Shown in pieces: positions 25,741-37,139 of a stretch of DNA of 64,000 nt. Numbering within the stretch: position 1 is the first letter of the stretch; every line of letters begins with the position of its first letter. The DNA lies in NCBI RefSeq assembly GCF_007565055.1, contig NC_044564.1, positions 79,008,563-79,072,562 on the forward strand, given 5' to 3'. The position numbers and the translations under genes were made by a program. Under the pieces are notes generated by a model. It saw nothing but the letters and a program-made list of their open reading frames with translations, was not told the origin of the DNA and made no database searches. This DNA comes from Rhinopithecus roxellana. Taxonomy: Eukaryota > Chordata > Mammalia > Primates > Cercopithecidae.

Positions 25741-26082
25741 ATCTAAGACTTTCTGATCTCAATTTGATATGAGCTCCTGCCTTTTAATATATATTTGGCA
25801 TAACTTCTGCCACCTTATTCTATCTTTTCCACGCCATGATTTTCTCTGGTCCTTTGGTTCTCATTTTATGTCTTTTGTTTCCCTCTCTTCTCTCTTGCCC
25901 TCCTATTGAGGAAAGTTAGATAGACTGTTTCTCTTCTTTTAGTGGTGAGCCTTATATTGTTAACATTGGCTTAACTTAAAGCCTAAAGTCAACACCTCCT
26001 TATCTCACAGAGTTTGGCTTTCTGCAGATTATGATATAAGTTAAAGGAATTCAGAAACTCTTGTTGCTGGAAGAAAGTTGCT

Positions 26083-26221
26083 GGCTCATTTTTGTATTTT
26101 TAGTAGAGACAGGGTTTCGCCATGTTGGCCAGGCTGGTCTCGAACACCTGACCTCAGGTGATCTGTCTATGTTGGCGTCCCAAAGGACTGGGATTACAGG
26201 CATGAGCTACTGTGCCCAGCC
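26083..26221 (-). mobile_element. Alu left monomer only
   Basis: On the minus strand the Alu 5' end (GGCTGGGCAC) is intact, but the element stops at the middle A-rich linker (ACTAAAAATACAAAAA) with no right monomer. Loose TTGGCTCAT/TTGGCTTAT flanks may be a target duplication. Confidence 0.8.
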
Positions 26222-26649
26222 TTGGCTTATGATTTTATAAGTCAAATATAAAATAATTTTCCCAGTTACATCTCAGTACTGTCCAGTTCCATAACTATGT
26301 CAGTTCATACATATATAATTAAAAGGTAGAAGGCAAGATATTAGATTCTATCCTTGTCTTTATTCTTCAATCTTCCAATATTTACACCATGAGTAGTAAG
26401 TCCAGCATTTTGCTCATTTTATTTGAGAAATGCATGGAAATTAGAATTAGAATTAGAATTATTTGGAACAACAACAACACAAAAGGACCAGGGGAAAAGC
26501 CATTTGGCAAATGTTTTTTTCTCTTTCACTTTGGGGAAACTCAGATTTCATTCGTATTTTTTTCCGCTTTGAGAAAACTTGGTTGGGATTGGAAAAGGAT
26601 GGCAGATTCATAGTTAATGTAGTTTGTTGTTAGTATCAGGACTTAGTTT

Positions 26650-26897
26650 GATAATAGGTATAGGTTGAGTATTCCAAATCCAAAAATCTGAAATCTGAAA
26701 TGCCCCAAGATCCAAAAATATTTGAGTGCCAATTTGATGCTTAAAGGAAATGTTCATTGGAGCATTTTGGGTTTCAGATTTTCTGATTTGGGATCCTTAG
26801 CTGGCATAATGCAAATATTTCAAAATGGAAAAATAAAATCTGAAACACTTCTGGCCCTAAGTATTTCAGATAAGGGATATTCACTCTGAACTAACCA
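26650..26897. mobile_element. Tigger/mariner-type MITE relic
   Basis: TATAGGTTGAGTATTCC at the left and CAGATAAGGGATATTCACTCT at the right resemble inverted ends. Inside are many FTCAGATTTTCTGATTTGGG-like self-similar phrases (for example TTTCAGATTTTCTGATTTGG). Family name is uncertain. Confidence 0.65.
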
Positions 26898-27130
26898 ACA
26901 CAAAGTCCTCACCTCCCCAACCACTGAATAGAAAAATTGTGTATAGGCATATTGTTTGTATATATTTACACTCTTATGGAGTGTAAATTAGCCACCACTG
27001 TTTTTCACATTACAAAAACCATTTGACATCTAGCAAGTGCCAGCCCTCATTTTCTGAGTCTCAAAGTTCAATTGCTCCTGGAGAAAATGTGTGACCCCAT
27101 TTTTGGTATTTGTTTTCTCTCTTTTAAAAG

Positions 27131-27241
27131 CTTCCTTCCTACCAGCTACTTTAACTATGACTGTGGACAAGGGAGATAATGTAAACATATCTTTCAAAAA
27201 GGTATTGATTAAAGAAGAAGATGCAGTGATTTACAAAAATG
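27131..27241 (+). CDS. TEK: TEK exon 3: first part of Ig-like domain 2
   Basis: 111 bp, phase 1-1, residues 122-159. It encodes ASFLPATLTMTVDKGDN followed by VNISFKKVLIKEEDAVIYKN. The acceptor is TTTTAAAAG|CT, with a weak polypyrimidine tract interrupted by AAAA; the donor is AAATG|GTGAGT, a strong site. It carries the N-glycosylation sequons NIS (Asn140) and, across the junction with exon 4, NGS (Asn158). It forms the first strands of Ig2, the angiopoietin-contacting domain. No amino-acid difference from remembered human TEK was seen. The open frame that runs past the donor to about 27345 is intronic read-through. Confidence 0.97.
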
Positions 27242-28270
<1,029 letters not shown>

Positions 28271-28388
28271 TGATGGAGAGGCCACCATTTGTGATGGTGT
28301 AGTTGTTAGGTTGTTAGGATTTTTAGTTGCAGGTAATAGAAACGAACTATGGCTTCTTAAGCAAAAACCAGGGATTGGTTGGAGGTGG

Positions 28389-28936
28389 TATTAGTCTGTT
28401 CTTATGCTGCAAAGCAAATGAATAAGAGATAGCAATCATCAGAGGAATGACAGAGGAACCCAGGTATTTAGACCTGAAGACTTAAATATTTAATATTACA
28501 AATACTTGACATAGCTGGGGAAAATTCAGGGCAAATCATTTTCTTTTCTCAGGGCAAATCATTTCTAATTTCACATGCTCTTTATTAAGACATACCTGAG
28601 ACTGGGTAATTTATTAAGGGAAGAGGTTTAATTGACTCACAGTTCAATATGGCTGGGGAGGCATCAGGAAACTTACAATCATGGCAAAAGAGGAAGCAAA
28701 CACAACCTTCTTCACATGGTGGCAGGAGAGAGAAGAATGAGAGTGAAGGAGGGGGAAAGCACCATATAAAACCATCATATCTCATGAGAACTCACTCACT
28801 ATCATGGGAACAGCATGAGGGCAACTGCCCCCATTATTAAATTACCGCCTACTGGGTTCCTCCCACAACACATGGGGATTATGGGGACTACAATTCAAGA
28901 TGAGATTTGGGTAGGGACACAGCCAAACCATACAAG
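28389..28936 (-). mobile_element. MaLR-type solo LTR (MST/THE1-like) with internal insertion
   Basis: The minus-strand LTR begins at the right with the antisense of TGTGTCCCTACCCAAATCTC and ends at the left at TTAGTCTGTT. About 167 unrelated bases (28411-28577) separate the last 22 bases from the rest, with an ATGCT phrase at both junctions. Non-coding relic of an ancient endogenous retrovirus-like element; no viral genes are present. Confidence 0.85.
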
Positions 28937-28984
28937 AGGAGGACACTAAGGACTCTTAATAAATTGATGGGAAAGCTGAAAAGT

Positions 28985-29259
28985 GGCCGGGTATCGTGGC
29001 TCATGCCTGTAATCTCAGCACTTTGAGAGGTCCTTTGAGCTCAAGAGTTTGAGACCAGCCTGGGCAACATGGCAAAACCCCATCTCTACAAAAAATACAA
29101 AAATTAGCCAGGCATGGTGATGCATGCCTGTAGTTCCAGCTATTTGGCAGGTTGAGGTAGGAGGATAGTTCAAACTCAGGAGGTCGAGGCTGCAGCGGGC
29201 CAGGCTGGATGAAAGAGCAAGACCCTGTCTCAAAAAAAAAAAAAAAAAAAAAAAAAAAC
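28985..29259 (+). mobile_element. Old AluJ-like Alu
   Basis: GGCCGGGTATCGTGGCTCAT start, a shortened segment after CACTTTGAGAGG, a shortened right monomer and a long A tail. Confidence 0.9.
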
Positions 29260-30859
29260 CACTATAAAGCAAGTTCCAGTAAAGATAAGCTTCAAGGAAG
29301 AGCTGAGGCTCCGTTGTGGTGGGTGTGGGGAGGTAGGGGAGAGGGCTTTCTCTCAAAGATGCTGCTTTTACCATGACTCAGCTTCAGCAATGTTTCTTTC
29401 ACTTCCAAATTTTGAATTTCCAGGATAAATAATGAGATTGGCCTAACATATATTAGATGTCTATCAGCCTAGACCAGTGAGCTATAGACAAGAGTGGATC
29501 CACGTACTACAAGTTACAGGCACTAGAAGCTCACATTTGTACAGCATAATCATCCATATAAAAAGGGGGATCACAATGAGTAAAGCAGTCTCACTGAAAG
29601 GTGTCTGCTCTAGGGGGATGAGTTGGACCTCTTGGATTAGACTAAAGTCTACTTAAACATTGCCTCCTGCAAATCCCACACTTCCCAGGTCATTTAACTC
29701 TTAAGTGTGATTTTTATTTTCAGTTTTGAAAAATGTAAGAGTTAGAACTAGTAAAAACTTTTTTTCTCCATTATAACTATTGAAGTGGGGCATAAATATC
29801 ACCATTACATTTTCCTGTAATTTTTACAGGAACTTGATGAATAGAAAGAAAATGATTTGCCCTGAATTCTCCCCAGCTATATCAGGTTTTCATAATATTA
29901 AATATTGAAGTCTTCGGGTCTAAATGCCTGGACTTCTCTGTCATTCCTCTAATGACTGGCATCTCCAATTCATTTGCTTTGCATTATGTTCCCCCATTCG
30001 TTTGCCAAAATGTGTTGATTATAAATCTGTGCCAAGAATTGTGTTGGTGTTGAGAATACAGGATCATAAGATAAATCCCTGTCCTTTGGGTCATTCCCAA
30101 TCAGAGTAGGCACATGTATAATTACCTAAATAAATATTGAAAAATGACAATAGAAGTATGAGAAGTGTGGTTCATCTAGTTTATGCTCCATGCTTAGCCC
30201 CCTCTGTGGACATAAAATATAGCAAGGTGTTTTATAGGCAGGACTATTTGGGCTTGAGTCGAGAGGAATCTTTCCATGTACCCAGGACCTGTTTCCTCCT
30301 AGATGACTACTGTGCTTGACTTCTATTAAATGTCAGAGCAGCCTTTTTGTAAGATGAATCTTTAAAAAATATAATTTATGATGATAGCAAAACTGCAATA
30401 TTCAGCTTCTAATAGCTTGCCTCACAGCTACCTTTACATGAAGTTTCTGTGGACTTGGGAGAAGCAAGTGACATCCCCTTTTATTCCACTACTCAGGAGA
30501 GACTGAATGGCAAGGAAGCAATTTGCCTTTATTTCATTTAGATAGTTTCTCTGGAGTCTGATATAACACCATGTACTAGGTATACTCAGAGGGTAAATGG
30601 GGTACATCTTCTAGGAAGGTCAAACTGTCTATGCATGTTGATATATAGTTGTTTGAGATAGGAAAATCAAAGTGTTTTTCCTAATCTCTGCTCTCACTGA
30701 ACACAACACTTCTGACACCAATGTGTAGGGATTTTTCCTTACACCCTATCCAGTTCTCTAGCAGATATCAACTGGGTATCCTGCAATTTGACTTAATTCT
30801 GACTCTACCTGGAAATAGCATCAGACCCTACTAGTTAAGTGTTCAGTCCTATAAAACTG

Positions 30860-31606
30860 CCCCTACTTTAGATGCCAGTTGCAGGCCCCAGGTTGTGACC
30901 TATGTCTCTGACTGACCATATATCATAAATTGGAGGCAAGACTCCCCCTTGGGTTGGGTTAATTTGCTAGGAGGGCTCACAGAACTCAGGGAAACACATT
31001 TAGCATCTTATTATAGAGAATATTACAAAGGATAAGACGAACAGCCAGGTGGAAGAGATGCACAGGGCAAGGTATGGGGAGGGGTGCAGAGCGTCCGTGT
31101 GCTCTCTCGGTACATCACCCTCCAGGAACCTCCGTGTGTTCAGTGATCTGGAAGCTCTCTGAACCCTGTCCTTTTGGGTTTTTATGGCGGATTCATTAGG
31201 TAGGCATAATTGATTAAATCATTGGCCATTGATCAATTCAATATGCAGCCTTTAGCCCCTCCCTAGAGATTCGGGGCTGAGGCTGAATATCACAACTCTC
31301 TAATCATGCCTTGGTATTTCTGGTGACTAACCCTCATCCGAAGCTATCTAGGGACCACCAGCCACCAGTCCTCTCATTAGCATACGAAAGGCACTCTTAC
31401 CACTCCAGAGATTCCAGGGGTTTTAGGAACTCTGTGCCAGGAACCAGGGAAGAGACTACATATATATTATACGTGTGTATGTGTGTGTGTGTGTGTATAT
31501 ATGTATATATACACACATACATACATATATATATGTATATATGTGTGTGTATATATATATAAAATATAAAAGACTATATATGTAACATATATTATTATAT
31601 CACAAG
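30860..31606. mobile_element. LTR-like element (possibly MER21-like), uncertain
   Basis: Phrases such as TTTGCTAGGAGGGCTCACAG, TTATAGAGAATATTACAAAGG and CACTCCAGAGATTCCAGGGG are typical of a retroviral LTR family. The AT/GT microsatellite (31460-31563) lies inside it. Family assignment is from memory and tentative; no coding remains. Confidence 0.5.
31460..31563. repeat. Compound (GT)n/(TA)n microsatellite
   Basis: A run of GTGTGTGT followed by TATATA and ACACAC blocks. The middle is partly self-complementary (TATATACACACATACATAC against GTATATATGTGTGTGTATATA). Confidence 0.92.
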
Positions 31607-31967
31607 AACACAGTGGTAAAAGGCTTAAAGCTTTAAAAAAAACTTTAATATTAAAACAAACCTATAAACTAGAGTATGAAATTCACCTGAGCTTTAAAGA
31701 TAGAGCAAAAGATTTCAAACACATTTTGATATCCAAGCTGTCTCTTTTCAGTTTGCTAGGAGTATGTGTTCATTCTCCTTTGTGGTTAGGAGTATTTTAA
31801 TGAAACCATTCGACAAGCACAGCTAATATCTAAAATCATTCTAAGAAAGTTTAAGTTGGATCACAATCATCCCATTTAAGAATATTTCTCCCCTGTATGA
31901 GTTCATTGATGTTTATGAAGAAATGAGATGAAGGCATGTGTCCACTTCTCTTAACTGTAGGGTATCT

Positions 31968-32660
31968 GTATTAGTCCGTTTTCACACCACTATAAAGAAC
32001 TACCTGAGACTGGGTAATTTATGAAGAAAAGAGGTTTAATTGACTCAGTTCTGCATGGCTGGGGAGGCCTCAGAAAATTTACAGTCATGGCAGAAGACAA
32101 AGGGGAAGCAAGCACCTTCTTCACAAGGTGGCAGGAGAGAGCGAGCATGTGCATGCAAAGTGGGGAAATGCCACACTTTAAAACCAGTAGCTCAGCGGGG
32201 CATGGTAGTTCATGCCTGTAATCCTAGCACTTTTGGAGGCCGAGGTGGGTGGATCACTTAGGTCAGGAGTTCAAAACCAGCCTGGCCAACATGGTGAAAC
32301 CTGGTCTCTACTAAAAATACAAAAAAATTAGCTGGGCGTGGTGGTGGACATCTGTAGTCCCAGCTACTTGGGAGGCTGAGACAGGAGAATAGCTTGAACC
32401 TGAGAGGTAGAGGTTGCAGTGAGCCGAGATCTTGCCACTGCACTCCAGCCTGGGCAACAGAGCAAGACTCTTTTTCAAATAAGATAAAATAAAATAAAAC
32501 CATTAGCTCTCATGAGAACTCTCTCACTCTCAGGAGAACAGCATGGGGGAAATCACCCCCATGATCCAATCACCTCCCAGTAGGTCGCTCCCTCAACATG
32601 TGGGGATTACAATTGGAGATGAGATTTGGGTGGGGACACAGAGGCAAACCATATCAATAT
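31968..32660 (-). mobile_element. MaLR-type solo LTR split by an Alu
   Basis: GTATTAGTCCGTTTTCACAC at the left border, ACCTGAGACTGGGTAATTTA inside, and GATTTGGGTGGGGACACAG near the right border. Interrupted by the Alu at 32194-32496. Non-coding LTR only. Confidence 0.9.
32194..32496 (+). mobile_element. Alu inserted in a MaLR LTR
   Basis: Full-length Alu with an (AAAT)-type tail. The target duplication AAACCAGTAGCTC/AAACCATTAGCTC is at 32181-32193 and 32497-32509. Confidence 0.93.
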
Positions 32661-33623
32661 CTCTACAGGCTGAATTGAAACTTAGAAACAGTCAGTGCTT
32701 AAAGATTTTTTATTAAAAAATCACAATAGGATTTTCTTTTCTGTAGATTTGTTCTCTGGCAAGATTTTCGAAAGTAGGGTTTCTTAAAATACAAAATCAC
32801 AAGGCCTTTGAAGAAAATAGATGCCTAATTGTATACTTGTTGCTTATCAACAAACTCTTTTCTTGACCTCTCCATCCCCAAGAAATCACCCCTATTATTC
32901 CCTAAAGCTTTATTTATTCTTTCTTCCTTCCTGGGATGAGAAGTGACGCTGGGATAGGTCTGTAGGTGGGTACAGGGCTAGGTACAGTTTAATGTCACAG
33001 GAAGCTCATTGCCATCTACATTGCCTGCCACCATTAGTTTTCAACATGTGTAAATAACCTGCAGTCTGGCTCTCAAGAAATCACTAATTGTACAAAACCT
33101 CTTTCCCATTATGTATTGAGGAATATAAATATTAGTTTTTGGACATTTTGTACCTTTGTCTATTAAGTGGAAGACTGTAAGAAATTATGTGTGTTGGCAG
33201 TCTTCTTGATTACTGTAGAGAAAATACTGATAACCAGGAGTTCTTGCTAAAGAAATTATAAGGTTCCATCAGCTGTAGGCACAGGCCCAAGCTTACCATG
33301 AGACTAACAACAGGACAAAGACATTAGTTCCCTTCAGATGAGAAATGAAACTAAATTCCTGACCACAAAGGGTCATTCCAACCCCCTGGGTTATCCTTAT
33401 ATTAGAAGCTATCCTAGGACCTAATTAACAATCAAAAATCACCAAGTGTTAGAAGTGGCCAGAAAATCTGAATCTAGAAGGATTTTACCATCCTTGGACT
33501 TTAGGTTTTGCCTATCTTGTTTCACTTCTTATATGGTTTTCCAGCTGAAAAATAGGTGGAGGCTACTAGTTCCTGCTACTCGTTCTCTTTGTAGCCTTAT
33601 CCCTCCTCCACATACTCTAGGCC

Positions 33624-33811
33624 AGAGGTTCTCAGACTCTAGCATACATCAGAATCACCTGCAGGCATTGTTAAACACAGATTACTAGGCCACTTCTAGA
33701 ATTTCTCATTCAGTAGGTCGTGGTTGGGTGGGATCTGGGGTTTGCATTTCTAACAGATTCCCAGATGATGGGGATGCTACTGGTCAGAAACCACACTTTG
33801 AAAACCACAGC
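33624..33811 (+). mobile_element. MER5A (hAT/Charlie MITE)
   Basis: CAGAGGTTCTCAGACTCTAG start, ATCAGAATCACCTGCAGGC inside and ACACTTTGAAAACCACAG end are the MER5A landmarks with its inverted ends. Confidence 0.9.
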
Positions 33812-33839
33812 GCCAGCCTATAACCATACCTGCAGCTCC

Positions 33840-34175
33840 CTGGACATGGCCACGTTCTCTTCCCATGCCTTGTCTTTGCCTGGAATACACTCTCCAGCCT
33901 TATCTTCTTTGCTACTTAGTTGGTCCTGCAGATTCAGCTTGCACACCATATCCTCTGGGAAGCCTTCCTTTATGCCCTCTTCCATCCATCAGACAGAGAG
34001 TTAGGTACTCCTTGTCTTTGTTTCTATCACAATTTCATGTTTACATGTCTGTCTCCCATATTAGACAATTAACTTTTAGAGAGCAGAACCTGTATTTTAT
34101 CTTCATTCACCATTGTCCACTGAAATGACTGACACACAGTAGGTGCTCAGTAAAGATTTGTTGAGTGAATGTGCT
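33840..34175 (+). mobile_element. L2 3' end, just upstream of exon 5
   Basis: TCCTCTGGGAAGCCTTCCTT, ACACACAGTAGGTGCTCAGT and TTTGTTGAGTGAATG are L2 landmarks. It ends about 35 bp before the exon 5 acceptor, so L2 sequence borders the polypyrimidine tract. Confidence 0.8.
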
Positions 34176-34209
34176 CTACTCACCACAGCCTTGTTTTCCT
34201 TAACAAAAG

Positions 34210-34341
34210 GATGTGAAGCTCAGAAGTGGGGACCTGAATGTAACCGTCTCTGTACTGTTTGTGTGAACAATGGTGTCTGCCATGAAGATACTGGAGAATG
34301 CATTTGCCCTCCTGGGTTTATGGGAAGGACATGTGAGAAGG
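34210..34341 (+). CDS. TEK: TEK exon 5: EGF-like repeat 1
   Basis: 132 bp, phase 1-1, residues 210-254: one complete EGF-like module in one exon. Visible cysteines are 211, 220, 224, 227, 233, 240, 242 and 251, with the typical laminin-EGF endings CHEDTGECICPPGFMGRTCEK. The acceptor is AACAAAAG|GA with a TTGTTTTCCTT tract upstream; the donor is GAAGG|GTAAGT. Compared with remembered human TEK the residues that differ are Arg222 (His), Val226 (Ala) and Val228 (Met). The EGF repeats fold onto the Ig domains to make the compact head of the receptor and are not the main ligand contact. Confidence 0.97.
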
Positions 34342-34815
34342 GTAAGTCAAGAGACTTGATAAGTAAGCTGTGGATTTAAAAAGCCGTCATTGCTGGATCT
34401 AGAATTTTAGATCTGGACACAGATGGGAATGGAAGCTAAATGGCCTCCGTTAGGTCAGATGGTACCTGTGTGTGAATTAGAAAAAGGTGCCTTTTCCTAA
34501 AGGCTCTTTATTGCCAACCACTGGAAAGTTATAATAAATATACAGATTTATGATATTTACAATGTGAATGCTGCCCCCTAGGTTTGTGCAGTGCACAAAC
34601 CTGCATGATTATGAGTGATGTCCCTGATGTCCTCTCTGTGGGACAGTTTCACTATCAGTAAAATGGGCCATAAGGGTGTGTTCATCCTACTATGCCACAG
34701 CTGAGATTTGACTGTTTCCCATATTCACTAGACTAGGAGAAATAAATCCAAAGGATTATGTATTTCAAAGGGTTGCATATTTGACTCTGAACCATCTTCT
34801 CTTTTCCTCCCGAAG
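34342..34815 (+). other. TEK: TEK intron 5
   Basis: 474 bp between EGF exons 5 and 6. No clear repeat; a short MIR-like phrase lies near 34625-34675. Confidence 0.9.
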
Positions 34816-34956
34816 CTTGTGAACGGCACACATTTGGCAGAACTTGTAAAGAAAGGTGCAGTGGACAAGATGGATGCAAGTCTTACGTGTTCTGTCTCCC
34901 TGACCCCTATGGGTGTTCCTGTGCCACAGGCTGGAAGGGTCTGCAGTGCAATGAAG
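34816..34956 (+). CDS. TEK: TEK exon 6: EGF-like repeat 2
   Basis: 141 bp, phase 1-1, residues 254-301, separated from exon 5 by only 474 bp. The peptide begins ACERHTFGRTCKERCSGQDG and ends with the cysteine-rich CLPDPYGCSCATGWKGLQCN. Cysteines are 255, 264, 268, 274, 280, 287, 289 and 298. The acceptor is TCCTCCCGAAG|CT; the donor is GAAG|GTATGG. Arg257 and Asp272 differ from the human Leu and Glu I remember. The module is a self-contained, phase-symmetric EGF-like repeat of the receptor head. Confidence 0.97.
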
Positions 34957-35169
34957 GTATGGACCAATCACATCCTTGGACAGAAAATGTTCTAGCAGGT
35001 AAAGAAAGGAGATCTAGTTTGCTGGAAATCACAACATAGGCTATACCTGGACTGCTTAGTTACCCACTATTGGACGACAGGATTTTGAATCATGGATGTT
35101 TACATCCAATGTTAATTATATTTTCACAATAAAAATCTGGACCACATAGAAAGAAAGTACTTCTCATAA

Positions 35170-35310
35170 CTATCATCTGGGGATCTTACTAAAGCATGGA
35201 TTCTGATTTGGTAGGCATGGACTAGGGCCCGAGGTTCTGCATTTTGAACAGGCTCCCAAGTAGTTCCGATGCTATTGGTTTTCAGACAACGCTTTGAGTA
35301 GGAAGACTAT
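35170..35310 (+). mobile_element. MER5-type relic
   Basis: CATCTGGGGATCTTACTAAA, GGTTCTGCATTTTGAACAGG and CGCTTTGAGTAGG fit a diverged MER5 copy. Confidence 0.7.
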
Positions 35311-35319
35311 AGAAGATTT

Positions 35320-35350
<31 letters not shown>

Positions 35351-35375
35351 CAGTGAATCATAACATCACAGCTTT

Positions 35376-35540
35376 AGCCAGGCATGGCAGCACATGCCTG
35401 TTGTCCCAGTTATTCAGGAGGCTGAGGCAGGAGGATCCCTTGAGCCCAGGAGTTTGAAGCTGCAGTGAGCTATGATTGCATACTGCACTCCAGCCTGGGC
35501 AACAGAGTGAGACCTCGTCTTAAAAAAAAAAAAAAAAAAA
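35376..35540 (+). mobile_element. Alu right monomer (FRAM-like)
   Basis: A single Alu right-arm unit (CCAGGCATGGCAGCACATGC to AGTGAGACCTCGTCTT) with its own A tail. Similar flanks, ATCACAGCTTTAG and ATCAGAGCGTTTAG, suggest that it was inserted as a monomer. A 30-base poly(T) run (35321-35350) lies just upstream. Confidence 0.8.
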
Positions 35541-37139
35541 TCAAAATCAGAGCGTTTAGGTCAGATCCAGACAGGATTTGGGGCTCAAAAATTGAAGAAG
35601 TTAAAATCTTACCTGCTGTGGACCTTATGCAAGCAGTACTAACTTCACCTACTCAGGGTCCCTCTGCCCTTTCTAAAATAAGCTTTCCTGTTTGACCAGG
35701 CTCGGTGGAGTGCATCTGACATCTATTTCAGTATGCGTTTCACATCTGCTGTCACACAGTAGCTCAACATGAACCTGCAGACAAATGTGACAGAACCTCC
35801 TTAATGTATATTCATATTGTGAATTAGCCAGAGCTCAAAGGCTTTTCAGTGTTTATCTCACAAAGTCAGCTTTTCCCATATCCAGCACTAATGGTAGCTA
35901 CACTGGGGTCCCAGCAACTTGAAAACAATGCTCCAGGGCAGAGCAATTCAATAGAAATATAAGCCATCCACATATAGAATTTAAAATTTTCTAGTGTCCA
36001 CATTAAAAAAGTGAGGAGAAATAGGTGAAATAATTTTGCTCTATTATTTAACCCAATATGTTAAAAATATTATCAGTTCAACATGTAATCAATAGAAAAA
36101 AGTATTAATGAGATATTTAACACTCCCTTTTTCATAGTAAGTCTTTGAAATTTCAGTTTGGACTAGCTATATTTTAAGGGTTCCATAGCCACATGTGGCT
36201 AACTGTACTGGACAGCACAGCTCCAGGGGCTTGGAGGAGGAGGACAAAGAGGAGAGTTACACAAAAGTTAGCTTCAGCCACCTGCAGTACCTCATTCGGT
36301 TCCCTCTTAATGCTATGTCTGCCTCCCTGGAACATGGAATGAGCCACAGCAGTGGAGGAATCCCATCTGGCCTCTGAAGTGTGCATCTTAAGGTAAAAGG
36401 TGACTCCAGGCAGGGGGATCCCTCTTTTTAAAAAAATAAAATAAAATCTTATGCAAACTACGAACACTTTGCTAGGACCCAGGAAAGGGTGCATGCAGGC
36501 AGTCTCTAGAACATACACTTCATCTGCTTCATAGTGAATGTGTCTCTGGGCCCAGGTTTATAAGAGTACATTTCATGAGCTCATTCCAGCCCATTCCTGG
36601 ATCAAGAAATCAACAAGATTTTATGAATAGAACTATTCTAATATTCTTCCAGACTCCTTTCAACAGTTACTATCCTGTTCAATCCATCCAAAAAGCAGTA
36701 GGAAAGCAAGGAGACATTTCTAACAGTAACTACTTAAGGACATGGTCTCCTTTAATAGTCCAGGATTTAGAATAGTCAACAATAGATTGTACATCGGCAT
36801 GCTTTACGTATTGGGGCTGGTTTCTATCTGAGAAAATAAGCAATAATAAAAATTTTTGAAGCAAATAGTGGGGACAATAAAGAGAACGGGAATTCCACTG
36901 TGCAAATACATGATCATTCAAAGTCATTCAGAACCCTTTGCCAGGAAGAAAGTTACAATGTATTCTAGAAACTAAAAAAATCAAGGCTTCATGATATTTT
37001 AAGGTCTTCTGCCATCCTAAGAGAAACTTGATTCCAGTAGTCGGATTTCCTTTATGCTTATTAATAGTTCTCAACCTTTCTACCATCTGCTTTGAGTAAG
37101 AAGTTGTGATTAAGTTTTTTTCCAGCTTTATCAAGGTCT

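Larger units (their letters stand above)
17094..27130 (+). other. TEK: TEK intron 2
   Basis: 10,037 bp with GT-AG ends. It contains Alus near 17619-17921, 18967-19253, 21684-21968 and 26083-26221, a three-layer MIR/Alu/Alu nest at 23030-23850, the long inverted repeat at 18184-18285, MER5-type and MIR relics, an old L1 piece (25090-25740) and a Tigger-like element (26650-26897). About 19530-20160, 20900-21660, 22000-22900 and 23850-25090 show no feature that I recognise. Confidence 0.9.

Noticed and set aside
35321..35350. Poly(T) run as an RNA polymerase III terminator or Alu tail
   Set aside because: No Alu body or pol III gene is attached on the correct side; the adjacent Alu monomer is in plus orientation with its own tail.
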